A stretch of 64,000 nucleotides of DNA from Hyphomicrobiales bacterium (lineage in GTDB: Bacteria > Pseudomonadota > Alphaproteobacteria > Rhizobiales > Rhizobiaceae), in contig JAPLOZ010000002.1 of NCBI GenBank assembly GCA_026400435.1, positions 29,406 to 93,405 on the forward strand, read 5' to 3'. Position numbers and translations under genes: made by a program. Shown in pieces: positions 45,272-54,582 of the stretch. Numbering within the stretch: position 1 is the stretch's first letter; each line of letters opens with the position of its first letter. The notes under the pieces were generated by a model. The model was given only the letters and a program-made list of their open reading frames with translations, had not been told where the DNA came from and made no database searches.

Positions 45272-45641
45272 TTCTTCACAGGTTTGCGGCGGGGCTGTGG
45301 GCGGCTGTGGAGAAAGCGGGTTGGTTCCGCTTCGGTTGCGGAGGCGACTGTATCAGATGGTCAGATGTCCACAATTCGTCGCAGCGTGAAGATCGCCGTG
45401 CGGTTCTGGAGGACAGCGGGGATAAGTCGCCGACGGGATGCGGTACACGATTTGTTAGTATTTGGATGGTCGGCCAAGTAGCGGCAAATGCACGCGGATT
45501 CCGGATGGTCCCCAGACTTGTCCTTTTCTGGCGAACGTTCGTCCTGTAAGACGGGCGTCGGGTTTGCCGCGCTCCTGGGGATGATCTGCAACAATCGATT
45601 CCCACAGAGTCTAAGAATCAGAATCAGAAAGAATCTTTAGT
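45272..45641. other. Predicted chromosomal replication origin (oriC) between PPSR gene and hemE
   Basis: 370-bp intergenic region in the position where Cori lies in Caulobacter and oriC in Sinorhizobium. DnaA-box-like sequences include TGTGGAGAA (45306-45314, 8 of 9 against TGTGGATAA), ATGTCCACA (45365-45373, 7 of 9), CGGGGATAA (45417-45425, 7 of 9) and TGGGGATGA (45576-45584, 7 of 9). GGCTGTGG is repeated at 45293 and 45303. Six GANTC sites occur, five of them clustered next to hemE, and TTAG-N7-TTAG (45637-45651) resembles a CtrA site. The bases nearest hemE are AT-rich. Flanking genes point outward. Confidence 0.85.
45597..45635. repeat. Cluster of five GANTC (CcrM methylation) sites
   Basis: GATTC (45597-45601), GAGTC (45607-45611), GAATC (45615-45619), GAATC (45621-45625) and GAATC (45631-45635), five sites within 39 bp, against one expected per about 256 bp. 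A sixth is at 45497-45501. CcrM methylates GANTC in alphaproteobacteria and coordinates replication with the cell cycle. Confidence 0.8.
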
Positions 45642-46688
45642 TTGAATTTAGAAGAGAAGCCGGGAAGACGCGTGGTCCTCGAAGTACTGCGAGGCGAAAG
45701 CGTGTTTCCGCCGCCGATCTGGATGATGCGTCAGGCGGGGCGATACCTGCCCGAATACCGGGAGACGCGGAAGCGCGCGGGAAGCTTCCTTGACCTGTGC
45801 TACAATCCGGACCTCGCCGTCGAAGTGACGATGCAGCCGATCCGTCGCTTTGGCTTCGATGCGTCCATCCTGTTTTCCGATATTCTGGTGGTTCCGCATG
45901 CACTCGGCCGTGACCTCAGGTTCGAGGAGGGTCGCGGACCGCTGATGACCCCGATCGAGGCAAGCGAAATCGACAGGCTCGATGGGGAAAGGTTTCACGT
46001 GAATCTTTCGCCTGTATACGAGACCGTGCGACGCCTGCGCGCGGAGCTGCCGTCTGAGACGACCCTGCTCGGCTTCTGCGGTGCGCCGTGGACGGTCGCT
46101 AGCTACATGATCGCCGGACATGGCACGCCCGACCAGGCGCCAGCGCGCGTCTTCGCTTACCGGCATCCCGAGGCTATGAAGCGGTTGCTTGCGCTCCTTG
46201 CGGACTGGTCGGCAGCCTATCTCATCCGCCAGATAGATGCCGGTGCCGACACCGTTCAGATATTCGATTCGTGGTCTGGCGTACTCGACGAGGAGGGGTT
46301 CGCGGCGTTTTGCGTCGGTCCAGTCGCTCGCGTCATCGAACAGGTGCGCGTGGCGCATCCCGGCGTGCCGGTCATTGCGTTTCCGAAAGGTGCGGGGAGC
46401 CGCTACGATGGTTATCGCGCGGCGACGGGGGCTGCGGGTCTTGGGCTTGACTGGACGGTGCCGCTGTCCCAGGCAAGACGTCTCCAGGCGGAAGGCGCTG
46501 TGCAGGGAAATCTCGATCCACAACGGCTTGTCGCGGGCGGCAAGGCGCAGTCGGACGGCGTTGCGTCGATATTGTCGGCGCTCGGCGACGGACCGCTGGT
46601 CTTCAATCTTGGCCACGGTATTACGCCCGACACGCCTCTCTCTCATGTCGAAGCCATGGTTTCGCAGATCAGGAACGCCCGGCAATGA
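45642..46688 (+). CDS. hemE: Uroporphyrinogen decarboxylase
   Basis: 348 residues from TTG 45642, or about ten fewer from GTG 45672; no ATG precedes the conserved start [18 protein letters not shown]. The decarboxylase signatures also include [13 protein letters not shown] and [14 protein letters not shown]. It converts uroporphyrinogen III to coproporphyrinogen III. A CtrA-like site overlaps the TTG, which slightly favours the GTG start. A parS-like sequence lies inside the gene. The stop overlaps the hemJ start by 4 nt. Confidence 0.95.
   Translation: MNLEEKPGRRVVLEVLRGESVFPPPIWMMRQAGRYLPEYRETRKRAGSFLDLCYNPDLAVEVTMQPIRRFGFDASILFSDILVVPHALGRDLRFEEGRGPLMTPIEASEIDRLDGERFHVNLSPVYETVRRLRAELPSETTLLGFCGAPWTVASYMIAGHGTPDQAPARVFAYRHPEAMKRLLALLADWSAAYLIRQIDAGADTVQIFDSWSGVLDEEGFAAFCVGPVARVIEQVRVAHPGVPVIAFPKGAGSRYDGYRAATGAAGLGLDWTVPLSQARRLQAEGAVQGNLDPQRLVAGGKAQSDGVASILSALGDGPLVFNLGHGITPDTPLSHVEAMVSQIRNARQ
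45991..46006. other. Degenerate parS-like site inside hemE
   Basis: GGTTTCACGTGAATCT matches the parS consensus at 13 of 16 positions, with the core TTTCACGTGAA intact. It lies about 350 bp from oriC. It is weaker than the sites at 50.2 and 52.2 kb. Confidence 0.4.
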
Positions 46689-47233
46689 GCAACAGCAAAC
46701 CCGACGCCAAGCGCGATTCCAGCGGGATGCAGGCTATGACACGCGCGATCGCTGCGATCCTGGTCCTCCTTGTGCTGACGGGTCTCGTGTTCTGGGTGTA
46801 TCCGGACAACTTTTACCCTTGGGCAAAAGCGATCCACGTGATCGCTGTCATCGCCTGGATGGCAGGGATGCTCTATCTGCCGAGGCTGTTCGTCTACCAT
46901 TGTGCGGCGCCGGTGGGTTCACCGCAGTCGGAAACCTTCAAGGTGATGGAACGCAGGCTGCTGCGCGCCATCATCAACCCTGCGATGATTGTTACTTGGG
47001 TGTTCGGTCTCTGGCTCGCCTGGAAGGGGTTTGCCTTCCAGGGCGGCTGGCTGCACGCCAAGATCGCACTTGTGCTGGCGATGTCGGCGGTACACGGCTA
47101 CCTGTCGGCGGCGGTGCGGCGTTTTGCCGAGGACCGCAACGAAAAGCCGGCCCGCCACTGGCGCATCGTCAACGAAGTTCCCACATTGTTGATGATCGCC
47201 ATCGTGATCCTAGTTGTGGTGAAGCCGTTCTAG
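46685..47233 (+). CDS. hemJ: HemJ-type protoporphyrinogen IX oxidase
   Basis: 182-residue membrane protein with four main helices. The conserved His is in [22 protein letters not shown] and the Lys is in [13 protein letters not shown]; these are essential in HemJ. It oxidises protoporphyrinogen to protoporphyrin, replacing HemG or HemY. It overlaps hemE by 4 nt, so the two haem steps are probably coupled. Confidence 0.93.
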   Translation: MSNSKPDAKRDSSGMQAMTRAIAAILVLLVLTGLVFWVYPDNFYPWAKAIHVIAVIAWMAGMLYLPRLFVYHCAAPVGSPQSETFKVMERRLLRAIINPAMIVTWVFGLWLAWKGFAFQGGWLHAKIALVLAMSAVHGYLSAAVRRFAEDRNEKPARHWRIVNEVPTLLMIAIVILVVVKPF

Positions 47234-47432
47234 GTGGTTTTCCCACTCGGAACCACGGCGTTCGAGCCCTTGCTCGCGGTCTCAATCCCGCTTGCTCTTT
47301 GTGTGCCGCGCCGCTAGAAGACGATTCTTCCTTCCCGTCTTGTGCCGCCACCCTGCCAAACCGGCCCGGCCGCCTTCGACGACAATCGCGTAGCCGATCC
47401 ATTCCCCAGAATTCCTCACCCAGAGTCTACCT
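47234..47432 (+). promoter_or_regulatory. rho leader / intergenic region (199 bp)
   Basis: No gene is recognised. The stretch is C-rich with few G on the plus strand toward rho (for example TCTTCCTTCCCGTCTTGTGCCG), as expected of a Rho-utilisation region; rho genes are usually autoregulated by attenuation in the leader. Confidence 0.35.
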
Positions 47433-48698
47433 ATGCAAGAAATGAAACTCGCAGAGTTCAAGAACAAGAAGCCGCCTGAGCTGATCGCCTATGCCGAGAC
47501 GCTCGAGGTCGAAAACGCCAGCGTCATGCGCAAGCAGGAGCTGATGTTTGCGATCCTGAAGAAGCTCGCCGGCCAAGACATCGAAATCATCGGCGACGGC
47601 GTCGTCGAGGTGCTGCAGGACGGTTTTGGCTTCCTGCGTTCGGCAAACGCCAACTATCTGCCGGGTCCTGACGATATTTACATCTCGCCTTCGCAGATCC
47701 GCCGGTTTTCGCTGAAGACCGGCGATACGGTCGAAGGGCCGATCCGCAGTCCTAAGGAAGGCGAGCGGTATTTCGCCCTTCTCAAGGTCAATACGATCAA
47801 TTTCGACGACCCCGAAAAGATCCGCCACAAGATCCATTTCGACAATCTGACGCCGCTTTACCCTACGGAGCGGCTCAAAATGGAAATGGAAGTGCCTACC
47901 GGCAAGGACATCTCACCTAGGGTCATCGACCTCGTTGCTCCGCTCGGCAAGGGGCAGCGCGCTTTGATCGTGGCGCAGCCGCGCACCGGCAAGACCGTGC
48001 TGTTGCAGAACATTGCCCATTCCATCACGACAAACCATCCTGAGTGCTATCTGATCGTTCTCTTGATCGACGAACGGCCGGAGGAAGTCACCGACATGCA
48101 GCGTTCGGTCAAGGGCGAGGTTGTCTCCTCGACCTTCGATGAACCTGCTGTGCGACACGTCCAGGTGGCCGAGATGGTCATCGAGAAGGCGAAGCGCCTG
48201 GTTGAGCACGGTCGCGACGTCGTCATCCTGCTGGATTCGATTACCCGCCTGGGACGCGCCTACAACACCGTGGTACCATCCTCCGGCAAGGTCCTGACCG
48301 GTGGCGTCGACGCCAATGCGCTGCAGCGTCCAAAGCGGTTCTTCGGCGCGGCGCGCAATATCGAGGAAGGCGGATCGCTGACCATCATTGCGACCGCGCT
48401 TATCGACACCGGCAGCCGCATGGACGAAGTCATCTTTGAAGAGTTCAAGGGGACCGGCAATTCGGAAATCGTTCTCGACCGCAAGGTCGCCGACAAGCGC
48501 ATCTATCCCGCCATGGATATCCTGAAGTCTGGAACCCGCAAGGAAGACCTCCTGGTCGCGAAGTCCGACCTGCAGAAGATCTTCGTGCTTCGCCGGATCC
48601 TGGCGCCGATGGGCACTACTGACGCGATCGAATTTTTGATCGACAAGCTAAAGCAGACCAAGACCAACGCCGACTTCTTTGACTCGATGAATACCTGA
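47433..48698 (+). CDS. rho: Transcription termination factor Rho
   Basis: 421-residue hexameric RNA helicase. The N-terminal helix bundle ([22 protein letters not shown]) precedes the OSB-fold RNA-binding domain with [20 protein letters not shown]. The ATPase has Walker [12 protein letters not shown] and Walker [18 protein letters not shown]. The Q-loop region ([19 protein letters not shown]) and R-loop are present. Length is typical. It follows hemJ in the conserved origin-proximal order. Confidence 0.98.
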   Translation: MQEMKLAEFKNKKPPELIAYAETLEVENASVMRKQELMFAILKKLAGQDIEIIGDGVVEVLQDGFGFLRSANANYLPGPDDIYISPSQIRRFSLKTGDTVEGPIRSPKEGERYFALLKVNTINFDDPEKIRHKIHFDNLTPLYPTERLKMEMEVPTGKDISPRVIDLVAPLGKGQRALIVAQPRTGKTVLLQNIAHSITTNHPECYLIVLLIDERPEEVTDMQRSVKGEVVSSTFDEPAVRHVQVAEMVIEKAKRLVEHGRDVVILLDSITRLGRAYNTVVPSSGKVLTGGVDANALQRPKRFFGAARNIEEGGSLTIIATALIDTGSRMDEVIFEEFKGTGNSEIVLDRKVADKRIYPAMDILKSGTRKEDLLVAKSDLQKIFVLRRILAPMGTTDAIEFLIDKLKQTKTNADFFDSMNT

Positions 48699-48821
48699 AC
48701 CGGCGGGTCGCTTTTGCTGTAAGGCTCGATTCGGCTTCGTAACGACTGACGGCGCCGGTCACGTATCGTTAACCATCATGGTGAGGGATGCAGGGTCCCT
48801 GTCGTTTGGGGCTGTCGGCGC

Positions 48822-50150
48822 GTGAGCTCAGGGTTTGCCGAAACGATAGTAGCGTTGTCGAGCGGGCGTCTGCCGTCCGGCATCGCTGTCATCAGGATGT
48901 CTGGCAGCAAGGTTCGCTTCGCACTCGAAACGATCGCCGGCGTTCTGCCCGAACCGCGGCGGGCTACACTTGCGACCTTCACAACGGCAGACGGCGCCTC
49001 AATCGATTCGGGTCTGTTACTATTTTTCCCAGGCGCGGCTAGCTTCACCGGGGAGGACTCGGCCGAGTTCCAGGTACATGGCGGCAAGGCGGTCGTGGCG
49101 GCGCTGCTCGAGACTTTGACATCATTGCCGGGTGTGCGGCACGCCGACGCCGGGGAATTCACCCGCCGCGCGTTCCTGAATGGCAAGCTCGACCTCGTTG
49201 AGTCGGAAGCGCTGGCCGACTTGATTTCGGCGGAGACGGAGGCGCAGCGCCGGCTTGCGCTTCTCAATGCAGACGGTGCGCAGGCGGCGCTTTATTCAGC
49301 ATGGCGCGGCCGCGTCATTAGCGCAATGGCCATGATAGAAGCCGAGTTGGATTTTGCGGACGAGGCTGATGTCCCCGAGTCGGTTGCCGGTGGCGTATGG
49401 GGCGATATCGGGCGGCTGGTTGAGGAAATACAGGCGCACATCGCCGGTTTCCATCGGTCGGAAATCATTCGCGATGGCTACGACGTCGTGATCGTCGGGC
49501 CCCCCAACGCCGGCAAGTCGAGCCTGCTGAATGCATTGGCCCGGCGCGATGCCGCCATAGTATCGGATGAGCCAGGTACGACCCGCGACCTTGTCGAGGT
49601 GTCTCTGGATATCGACGGGTTCAAGATCCGCGTTACGGACACAGCTGGCATGCGGGACGGCTCGGGCAAAGTGGAGGCAATCGGCATAGAACGAGCTCGA
49701 AACCGAGCGAAATCCGCCGATCTCGTGCTGCTTCTGAGCGATTTGAGCGCGCCACACGTTGAAACACCGGAATTAGGCAACTCCAACATCGTCCGTATCG
49801 GCACAAAATGTGATCTTCTTGTGGATGGCCTGGGGAAAAATGGCTTCGATATTCTTGTCTCGTCGCGGACTGGACGAGGGATCGCCGAGCTTCTGCGCGC
49901 GTTAGGTGATCGGGCTGTCATTGCCACCGGGGACCGCGGTGATGTTCTACCGTCGCGCCTTCGTCACGTTGAATTGCTGCGCGACGCAGCTGCTGGCTTG
50001 CAGGCATCACTGGACAACGATGGCCGTGGGCTGGAGTTGCGGGCCGATGACCTGCGCAGGGGCGCCGAAAGAATTGGCCGGATCTCAGGTGCTGTCAATG
50101 TCGAGGACATGCTCGACGTCATCTTCTCGCAATTCTGCATCGGCAAATAG
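48822..50150 (+). CDS. mnmE: MnmE (TrmE), tRNA uridine-34 modification GTPase
   Basis: 442 residues from GTG 48822. The N-terminal tetrahydrofolate-binding domain is followed by a helical region and the inserted G domain (P-loop GPPNAGKSSLLN, SDEPGTTRD, DTAG), then the C-terminal FCIGK, whose cysteine is conserved. It works with MnmG to make 5-carboxymethylaminomethyluridine-34. A TTAACCAT sequence lies upstream (48769-48776), a form of the CtrA half-site. Confidence 0.96.
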   Translation: MSSGFAETIVALSSGRLPSGIAVIRMSGSKVRFALETIAGVLPEPRRATLATFTTADGASIDSGLLLFFPGAASFTGEDSAEFQVHGGKAVVAALLETLTSLPGVRHADAGEFTRRAFLNGKLDLVESEALADLISAETEAQRRLALLNADGAQAALYSAWRGRVISAMAMIEAELDFADEADVPESVAGGVWGDIGRLVEEIQAHIAGFHRSEIIRDGYDVVIVGPPNAGKSSLLNALARRDAAIVSDEPGTTRDLVEVSLDIDGFKIRVTDTAGMRDGSGKVEAIGIERARNRAKSADLVLLLSDLSAPHVETPELGNSNIVRIGTKCDLLVDGLGKNGFDILVSSRTGRGIAELLRALGDRAVIATGDRGDVLPSRLRHVELLRDAAAGLQASLDNDGRGLELRADDLRRGAERIGRISGAVNVEDMLDVIFSQFCIGK

Positions 50151-50169
50151 CGGTGGGAATGGCAGTTCG

Positions 50170-50185
50170 TGATTCACGTGAAACA
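50170..50185. other. parS site 1 (mnmE-mnmG gap)
   Basis: TGATTCACGTGAAACA matches the parS consensus TGTTTCACGTGAAACA at 15 of 16 positions. It lies in the short gap between mnmE and mnmG and 40 bp from a second site. Confidence 0.9.
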
Positions 50186-50209
50186 ACTCGAGGTCCGGCA
50201 AGCACCGGC

Positions 50210-50225
50210 TGTTTCACGTGAAACG
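50210..50225. other. parS site 2 (mnmE-mnmG gap)
   Basis: TGTTTCACGTGAAACG matches the parS consensus at 15 of 16 positions. Centre-to-centre distance from site 1 is exactly 40 bp, close to four helical turns. Confidence 0.92.
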
Positions 50226-50292
50226 AAGGCCTTCAAATCCTTGACACCACTGTGCTTTGCGCACATCTCTCGCGGAGGACATCGGAGCGGAA

Positions 50293-52152
50293 ATGGCCGG
50301 AACCTATGATGTTGTGATTGTGGGCGGTGGCCATGCCGGCTGCGAGGCGGCCAGCGCGGCCGCCCGCTACGGCGCTCGCACTGCGCTCGTTACGCTCAGC
50401 GCTGACAAGATCGGCACCATGTCCTGCAATCCAGCGATCGGAGGGCTCGGCAAAGGACACCTTGTGCGCGAGATCGACGCCCTCGACGGGTTGATGGGCC
50501 GCGTGGCGGATGCGGCTGGAATTCAGTTTCGGCTCCTCAACCGACGCAAGGGCCCTGCCGTAAGAGGTCCCCGCACCCAGGCCGATCGAAAGCTCTACGC
50601 GGCTGCCATGCAGCAGGCGGTTGGCGCACAGCCGCTGCTCGACGTGATCGAAGCGGAGGTCGAGGACATAGAGATAGATGCAGGCACGGTTGCCGCGGTC
50701 CTGCTTGGCGATGGGGGGCGCTTGCCTTGCGGCGCCGTGGTGCTGACGACCGGCACGTTTCTGCGCGGGATGATCCACATCGGCGAGAAGAAGATCGTGG
50801 CCGGTCGGATGCACGAGAAAGCCTCGCTAGGACTTTCGGCAACGCTCTCCCGAGCCGGGTTCAAGCTCGGCCGGCTCAAGACCGGGACTCCGCCGCGCCT
50901 CGATGGCAGGACGATAGACTGGCTATCGCTCGAGAAGCAGGCTGCCGATGAACATCCGGTGCCGTTTTCAATGATGACCGATGCGATCATCAACAGGCAG
51001 ATCGAATGCGGGATCACCCGCACGACGATGGCCACACACGACGTAATACGCAGCAATCTCGACCGTTCAGCTATGTATTCGGGGTCTATCGAAGGGGTTG
51101 GTCCGCGTTATTGCCCGTCGATTGAAGACAAGATCGTCAAGTTTGGCGATCGTGATGGCCATCAGATATTTCTAGAGCCGGAAGGCCTCGACGACGACAC
51201 GGTCTATCCAAACGGGATTTCCACATCGCTGCCCGAAGACGTCCAGCTGCTGATCCTGAGGACGATCCCAGGCCTGGAGCGCGCAGCGATGCTGCAACCT
51301 GGTTATGCAATTGAGTACGATCATGTCGATCCGCGCGAACTGGACGCGACACTGGAAACCCGGCGCGTTCAGGGCCTCTTTCTCGCCGGCCAGATCAATG
51401 GCACCACAGGTTATGAGGAAGCTGCAGCGCAGGGAATTCTTGCAGGTCTGAACGCAGCCCGGCGGTCGACGGACGAAACGCCTTTGGTGGTGAGCCGCAC
51501 GGCTGCTTATCTCGGCGTAATGGTTGATGATCTGACCGTCCGCGGAATAACCGAGCCATACCGGATGTTCACATCGCGCGCCGAGTTTCGCCTATCCCTG
51601 CGCTCGGACAACGCAGACGACCGGCTGACGCCGCTTGCGCAGCAATTGGGAATCACGTCGCCGGAACGGTCAAGTCGGTTCGAGGCGATGCGTGACAGGC
51701 TCGATACGGGGAGAGCGTTGACCATGAGCCTGTCGATCACGCCTTCGCTGGCACGCAAGCGGGGTTTGGACCTCAACCAGGACGGGGTCAGGCGAACCGC
51801 CTACGAACTGCTCGCGCGAAACGACACGAGCATGGAAACGTTGTGCGACGTCTGGCCCGAGCTCACCGAGATCGACGCCGCGACGGCGGAACGTCTTGAG
51901 ACGGAGGCAAAGTACGCGGTCTATCTCGATCGGCAGGCCGCAGATGCCGCGCAGATCCGCCGCGAAGAGGCACGGGCAATTCCGGACTATCTTGATTTTT
52001 CCAGCGTGCCTGGATTATCCAATGAAATCAGGTACAAGCTGAACATGCGCCGACCGCGTTCGCTGGCCGACGCGCAGAGGATTGACGGTATGACACCGGC
52101 AGCACTCGCCATCATCGTGTCGCATATCCGCCAGGCGGAGCGGGCAGCTTGA
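50293..52152 (+). CDS. mnmG: MnmG (GidA), FAD-dependent tRNA uridine-34 modification enzyme
   Basis: 619 residues. The FAD-binding site [19 protein letters not shown] is at the N-terminus; the Cys in [19 protein letters not shown] and the conserved [12 protein letters not shown] and [16 protein letters not shown] [21 protein letters not shown] are present. The partner of MnmE. The start MAGTYDVVI at 50293 follows CGGAG. The stop overlaps the TTG start of rsmG by 4 nt. Confidence 0.97.
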   Translation: MAGTYDVVIVGGGHAGCEAASAAARYGARTALVTLSADKIGTMSCNPAIGGLGKGHLVREIDALDGLMGRVADAAGIQFRLLNRRKGPAVRGPRTQADRKLYAAAMQQAVGAQPLLDVIEAEVEDIEIDAGTVAAVLLGDGGRLPCGAVVLTTGTFLRGMIHIGEKKIVAGRMHEKASLGLSATLSRAGFKLGRLKTGTPPRLDGRTIDWLSLEKQAADEHPVPFSMMTDAIINRQIECGITRTTMATHDVIRSNLDRSAMYSGSIEGVGPRYCPSIEDKIVKFGDRDGHQIFLEPEGLDDDTVYPNGISTSLPEDVQLLILRTIPGLERAAMLQPGYAIEYDHVDPRELDATLETRRVQGLFLAGQINGTTGYEEAAAQGILAGLNAARRSTDETPLVVSRTAAYLGVMVDDLTVRGITEPYRMFTSRAEFRLSLRSDNADDRLTPLAQQLGITSPERSSRFEAMRDRLDTGRALTMSLSITPSLARKRGLDLNQDGVRRTAYELLARNDTSMETLCDVWPELTEIDAATAERLETEAKYAVYLDRQAADAAQIRREEARAIPDYLDFSSVPGLSNEIRYKLNMRRPRSLADAQRIDGMTPAALAIIVSHIRQAERAA

Positions 52153-52781
52153 GCGACTCGCGGCTCGAAGACCTGCAGCGTGTCGCCGGACCGGTTTCAC
52201 GTGAAACATTTAGCGGGCTTCAGGCGTTTGAAGGTATGTTCCAAACTTGGGCGAAAAGCATCAATCTTTCGTCCTCTTCCACGATCCCGGACCTGTGGAA
52301 AAGGCATGTCCTGGACAGCGCTCAGCTCGCGCCGCTTGCAGCTGGCGCTATTCAGTGGCTCGATCTCGGCTCGGGCGGCGGCTTTCCGGGACTAATCCTG
52401 GCTTTTCTGCTGAAGGAGAGGCCTGGCGCCAGCATAGACCTCGTTGAAAGCAACCGGAAAAAGGCCGCGTTTCTGGCCACGGCCATCGGACAATTCGCGC
52501 TGCCGGCGCGGGTCCATGCGGTTCGCATCGGCAGTGAAATCAAGGGTTTGCGCCAACCCGAGGTGGTCACGGCGAGGGCGCTAGCGCCGCTGCCGCAGCT
52601 TCTTGAACTTGCCTGGCCGTGGTTGTCATCAGGCGCAAGAGGCCTTTTGCACAAAGGTCGGGATTACGCGCATGAGATTCAAGAAAGCTCTCTGTTGTGG
52701 CAGTATGATCTGATAGAACATCGCAGCAGGATCGACGCAGACAGCGTTGTCCTCGAGATCGCCGATCTGAAGCGCAAATAG
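52149..52781 (+). CDS. rsmG: RsmG (GidB), 16S rRNA G527 N7-methyltransferase
   Basis: 210 residues from TTG 52149, overlapping mnmG by 4 nt. The SAM-binding motif [16 protein letters not shown] and the family segment [15 protein letters not shown] are clear. A parS-like sequence lies within codons 15-20; it adds no break to the reading frame. The gene sits just ahead of parA, as in most alphaproteobacteria. Confidence 0.96.
   Translation: MSDSRLEDLQRVAGPVSRETFSGLQAFEGMFQTWAKSINLSSSSTIPDLWKRHVLDSAQLAPLAAGAIQWLDLGSGGGFPGLILAFLLKERPGASIDLVESNRKKAAFLATAIGQFALPARVHAVRIGSEIKGLRQPEVVTARALAPLPQLLELAWPWLSSGARGLLHKGRDYAHEIQESSLLWQYDLIEHRSRIDADSVVLEIADLKRK
52193..52208. other. parS site 3 (start of rsmG)
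   Basis: GGTTTCACGTGAAACA matches the parS consensus at 15 of 16 positions. It is embedded in the 5' coding part of rsmG, where it encodes VSRET, and is about 600 bp before parA. Confidence 0.9.
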
Positions 52782-52827
52782 CTGCCGATTTGCCGCGATG
52801 AAATAACACTGCATTCAAAGGCTTACA

Positions 52828-53625
52828 ATGAAGCCCGGACCTCGAATCATAACTCTGGCCAATCAGAAGGGCGGCGTCGGAAAGACGACCACCGCCATCA
52901 ATCTCGCCACCGCGCTTGCAGCGATCGGCGAGCGCGTGCTAATCGTGGATCTCGACCCGCAGGGCAATGCAAGCACTGGCCTCGGCATCAACCGGCGCGA
53001 ACGCTCCGTGTCGTCCTACGACGTCCTGACCGGCGCGCTGACGCTCGAAGAAGCCGCCATGGCGACCGCGGTGCCTGGGCTGTCGATCGTGCCCTCCACG
53101 CTTGATCTGCTCGGCATCGAGATGGAGATCGCCGGCGCTCCCGATCGTGTGCTGCGGCTGCGCAATGCAGTCCACGCCGCCTCCAGCCGCAACGCGGCCT
53201 TCACCTATGTACTGATCGATTGTCCGCCGTCGCTCAACCTGCTGACGCTCAATTCCATGGCGGCTGCCGATTCCGTGCTGGTCCCGCTCCAATGCGAGTT
53301 CTTCGCGCTGGAAGGCCTGAGCCAGCTGCTGGAGACCGTCGATCAGGTGCGCAACTCCATCAACCCGGACCTGACTATCCAGGGAATTGTCCTCACCATG
53401 TTCGATGGCCGCAACAGCTTTGCGCGGCAGGTCGTCGACGACGTTCGCCAGCATATGGGCGAAAAGGTCTATGAGACCGTTATTCCCCGCAACGTTCGCA
53501 TCTCCGAGGCGCCGTCCTACGGCAAGCCGGCGATCCTCTACGATCTCAAATGCTCGGGCAGCCAGGCCTATCTCCAGCTTGCTTCGGAAGTCATCCGACG
53601 TGAGCGCAACCTCCGCGCCGCGTAG
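52828..53625 (+). CDS. parA: ParA chromosome-partitioning ATPase
   Basis: 265 residues. The deviant Walker A is ANQKGGVGKTTTAIN at the N-terminus, with DLDPQGNAST and LIDCPPSLNLL. It is the chromosomal ParA class, which forms gradients over the nucleoid and pulls the ParB-parS complex to the pole. It is followed 30 bp later by parB; parS sites lie around 50-52 kb. Confidence 0.97.
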   Translation: MKPGPRIITLANQKGGVGKTTTAINLATALAAIGERVLIVDLDPQGNASTGLGINRRERSVSSYDVLTGALTLEEAAMATAVPGLSIVPSTLDLLGIEMEIAGAPDRVLRLRNAVHAASSRNAAFTYVLIDCPPSLNLLTLNSMAAADSVLVPLQCEFFALEGLSQLLETVDQVRNSINPDLTIQGIVLTMFDGRNSFARQVVDDVRQHMGEKVYETVIPRNVRISEAPSYGKPAILYDLKCSGSQAYLQLASEVIRRERNLRAA

Positions 53626-53655
53626 GCTCGGTTCGGACACGAAACAATCGGATTC

Positions 53656-54546
53656 ATGATGAACGAAGATGCATCCAAGAAACGGCTAGGGCGGGGCCTC
53701 GCCGCGCTGATCGGCGAAATGGACCGCCCGGTGGCGCGTGACGAAAAGCCTGCCTCCGCGACCGCCATGTCACCCGATGGACGCGTGCCGATCGAATTCG
53801 TCTCCGCCAATCCAAGGAATCCACGCCGCAGTTTCGCGGAAGCCGACCTTGCGGACCTCGCCCAGTCGATCCGCGAGCGCGGTATCGTACAGCCGGTGCT
53901 TGTGCGCCGCCGGGCCGACCAGCGGTACGAGATCATTGCCGGCGAGCGTCGCTGGCGGGCCGCGCAGCGTGCGGGCCTGACAGAGATTCCGGTGCTTGTG
54001 CGCGACGTCGACGATCGTACCGCCCTGGAACTCGCCATCATCGAGAATGTACAGCGCGCGGATCTCAATCCGGTCGAGGAAGCACTCGGCTACCAACAAC
54101 TCATCGACGAGCACCATTATACGCAGGCGGATCTGGGCAACGTCATCGGCAAGAGCCGCAGCCACGTGGCAAACACGCTGCGCCTGCTCAAACTGCCCGA
54201 TGTCATCCGTGACCTCCTTGTCGACGGCACGCTGTCAGCCGGGCATGCCCGCACGCTGGTGACGGCGAACGATCCCGCCGGTCTCGCCAAACGCATCGTG
54301 GACGGGGGGTTGTCGGTGCGCCAGGCGGAGGCGCTGGCCCAGCAGCCCGCGTCCGGACCGCCAAAGGCGCGCAAGCAGCCGCAGGCAGCCGACAAGGACC
54401 CCGACACCCTCGCTCTGGAGAAACTGCTATCAGACGTCACCGGCCTGGCAGTTGCGATAGCGCACAAGGAACGTGGCGGAGAGGTGCGTATCGGCTACCG
54501 GACCCTCGACCAGCTCGATGATCTTTGCAGGCGCCTGCAACAATAA
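53656..54546 (+). CDS. parB: ParB chromosome-partitioning CTPase
   Basis: 296 residues. The N-terminal KKRLGRGLAALIGE interacts with ParA, and the CTP-binding ParB/Srx domain has NPRNPRR and the catalytic GERRWRAAQRAG. The helix-turn-helix TQADLGNVIGKSRSHVANTLRLL reads parS; a C-terminal dimerisation domain follows. It ends 36 bp from the convergent holA. Confidence 0.97.
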   Translation: MMNEDASKKRLGRGLAALIGEMDRPVARDEKPASATAMSPDGRVPIEFVSANPRNPRRSFAEADLADLAQSIRERGIVQPVLVRRRADQRYEIIAGERRWRAAQRAGLTEIPVLVRDVDDRTALELAIIENVQRADLNPVEEALGYQQLIDEHHYTQADLGNVIGKSRSHVANTLRLLKLPDVIRDLLVDGTLSAGHARTLVTANDPAGLAKRIVDGGLSVRQAEALAQQPASGPPKARKQPQAADKDPDTLALEKLLSDVTGLAVAIAHKERGGEVRIGYRTLDQLDDLCRRLQQ

Positions 54547-54582
54547 CGATTACAATCAGTTGCTTGGTCGTTAGCCGGCGCA

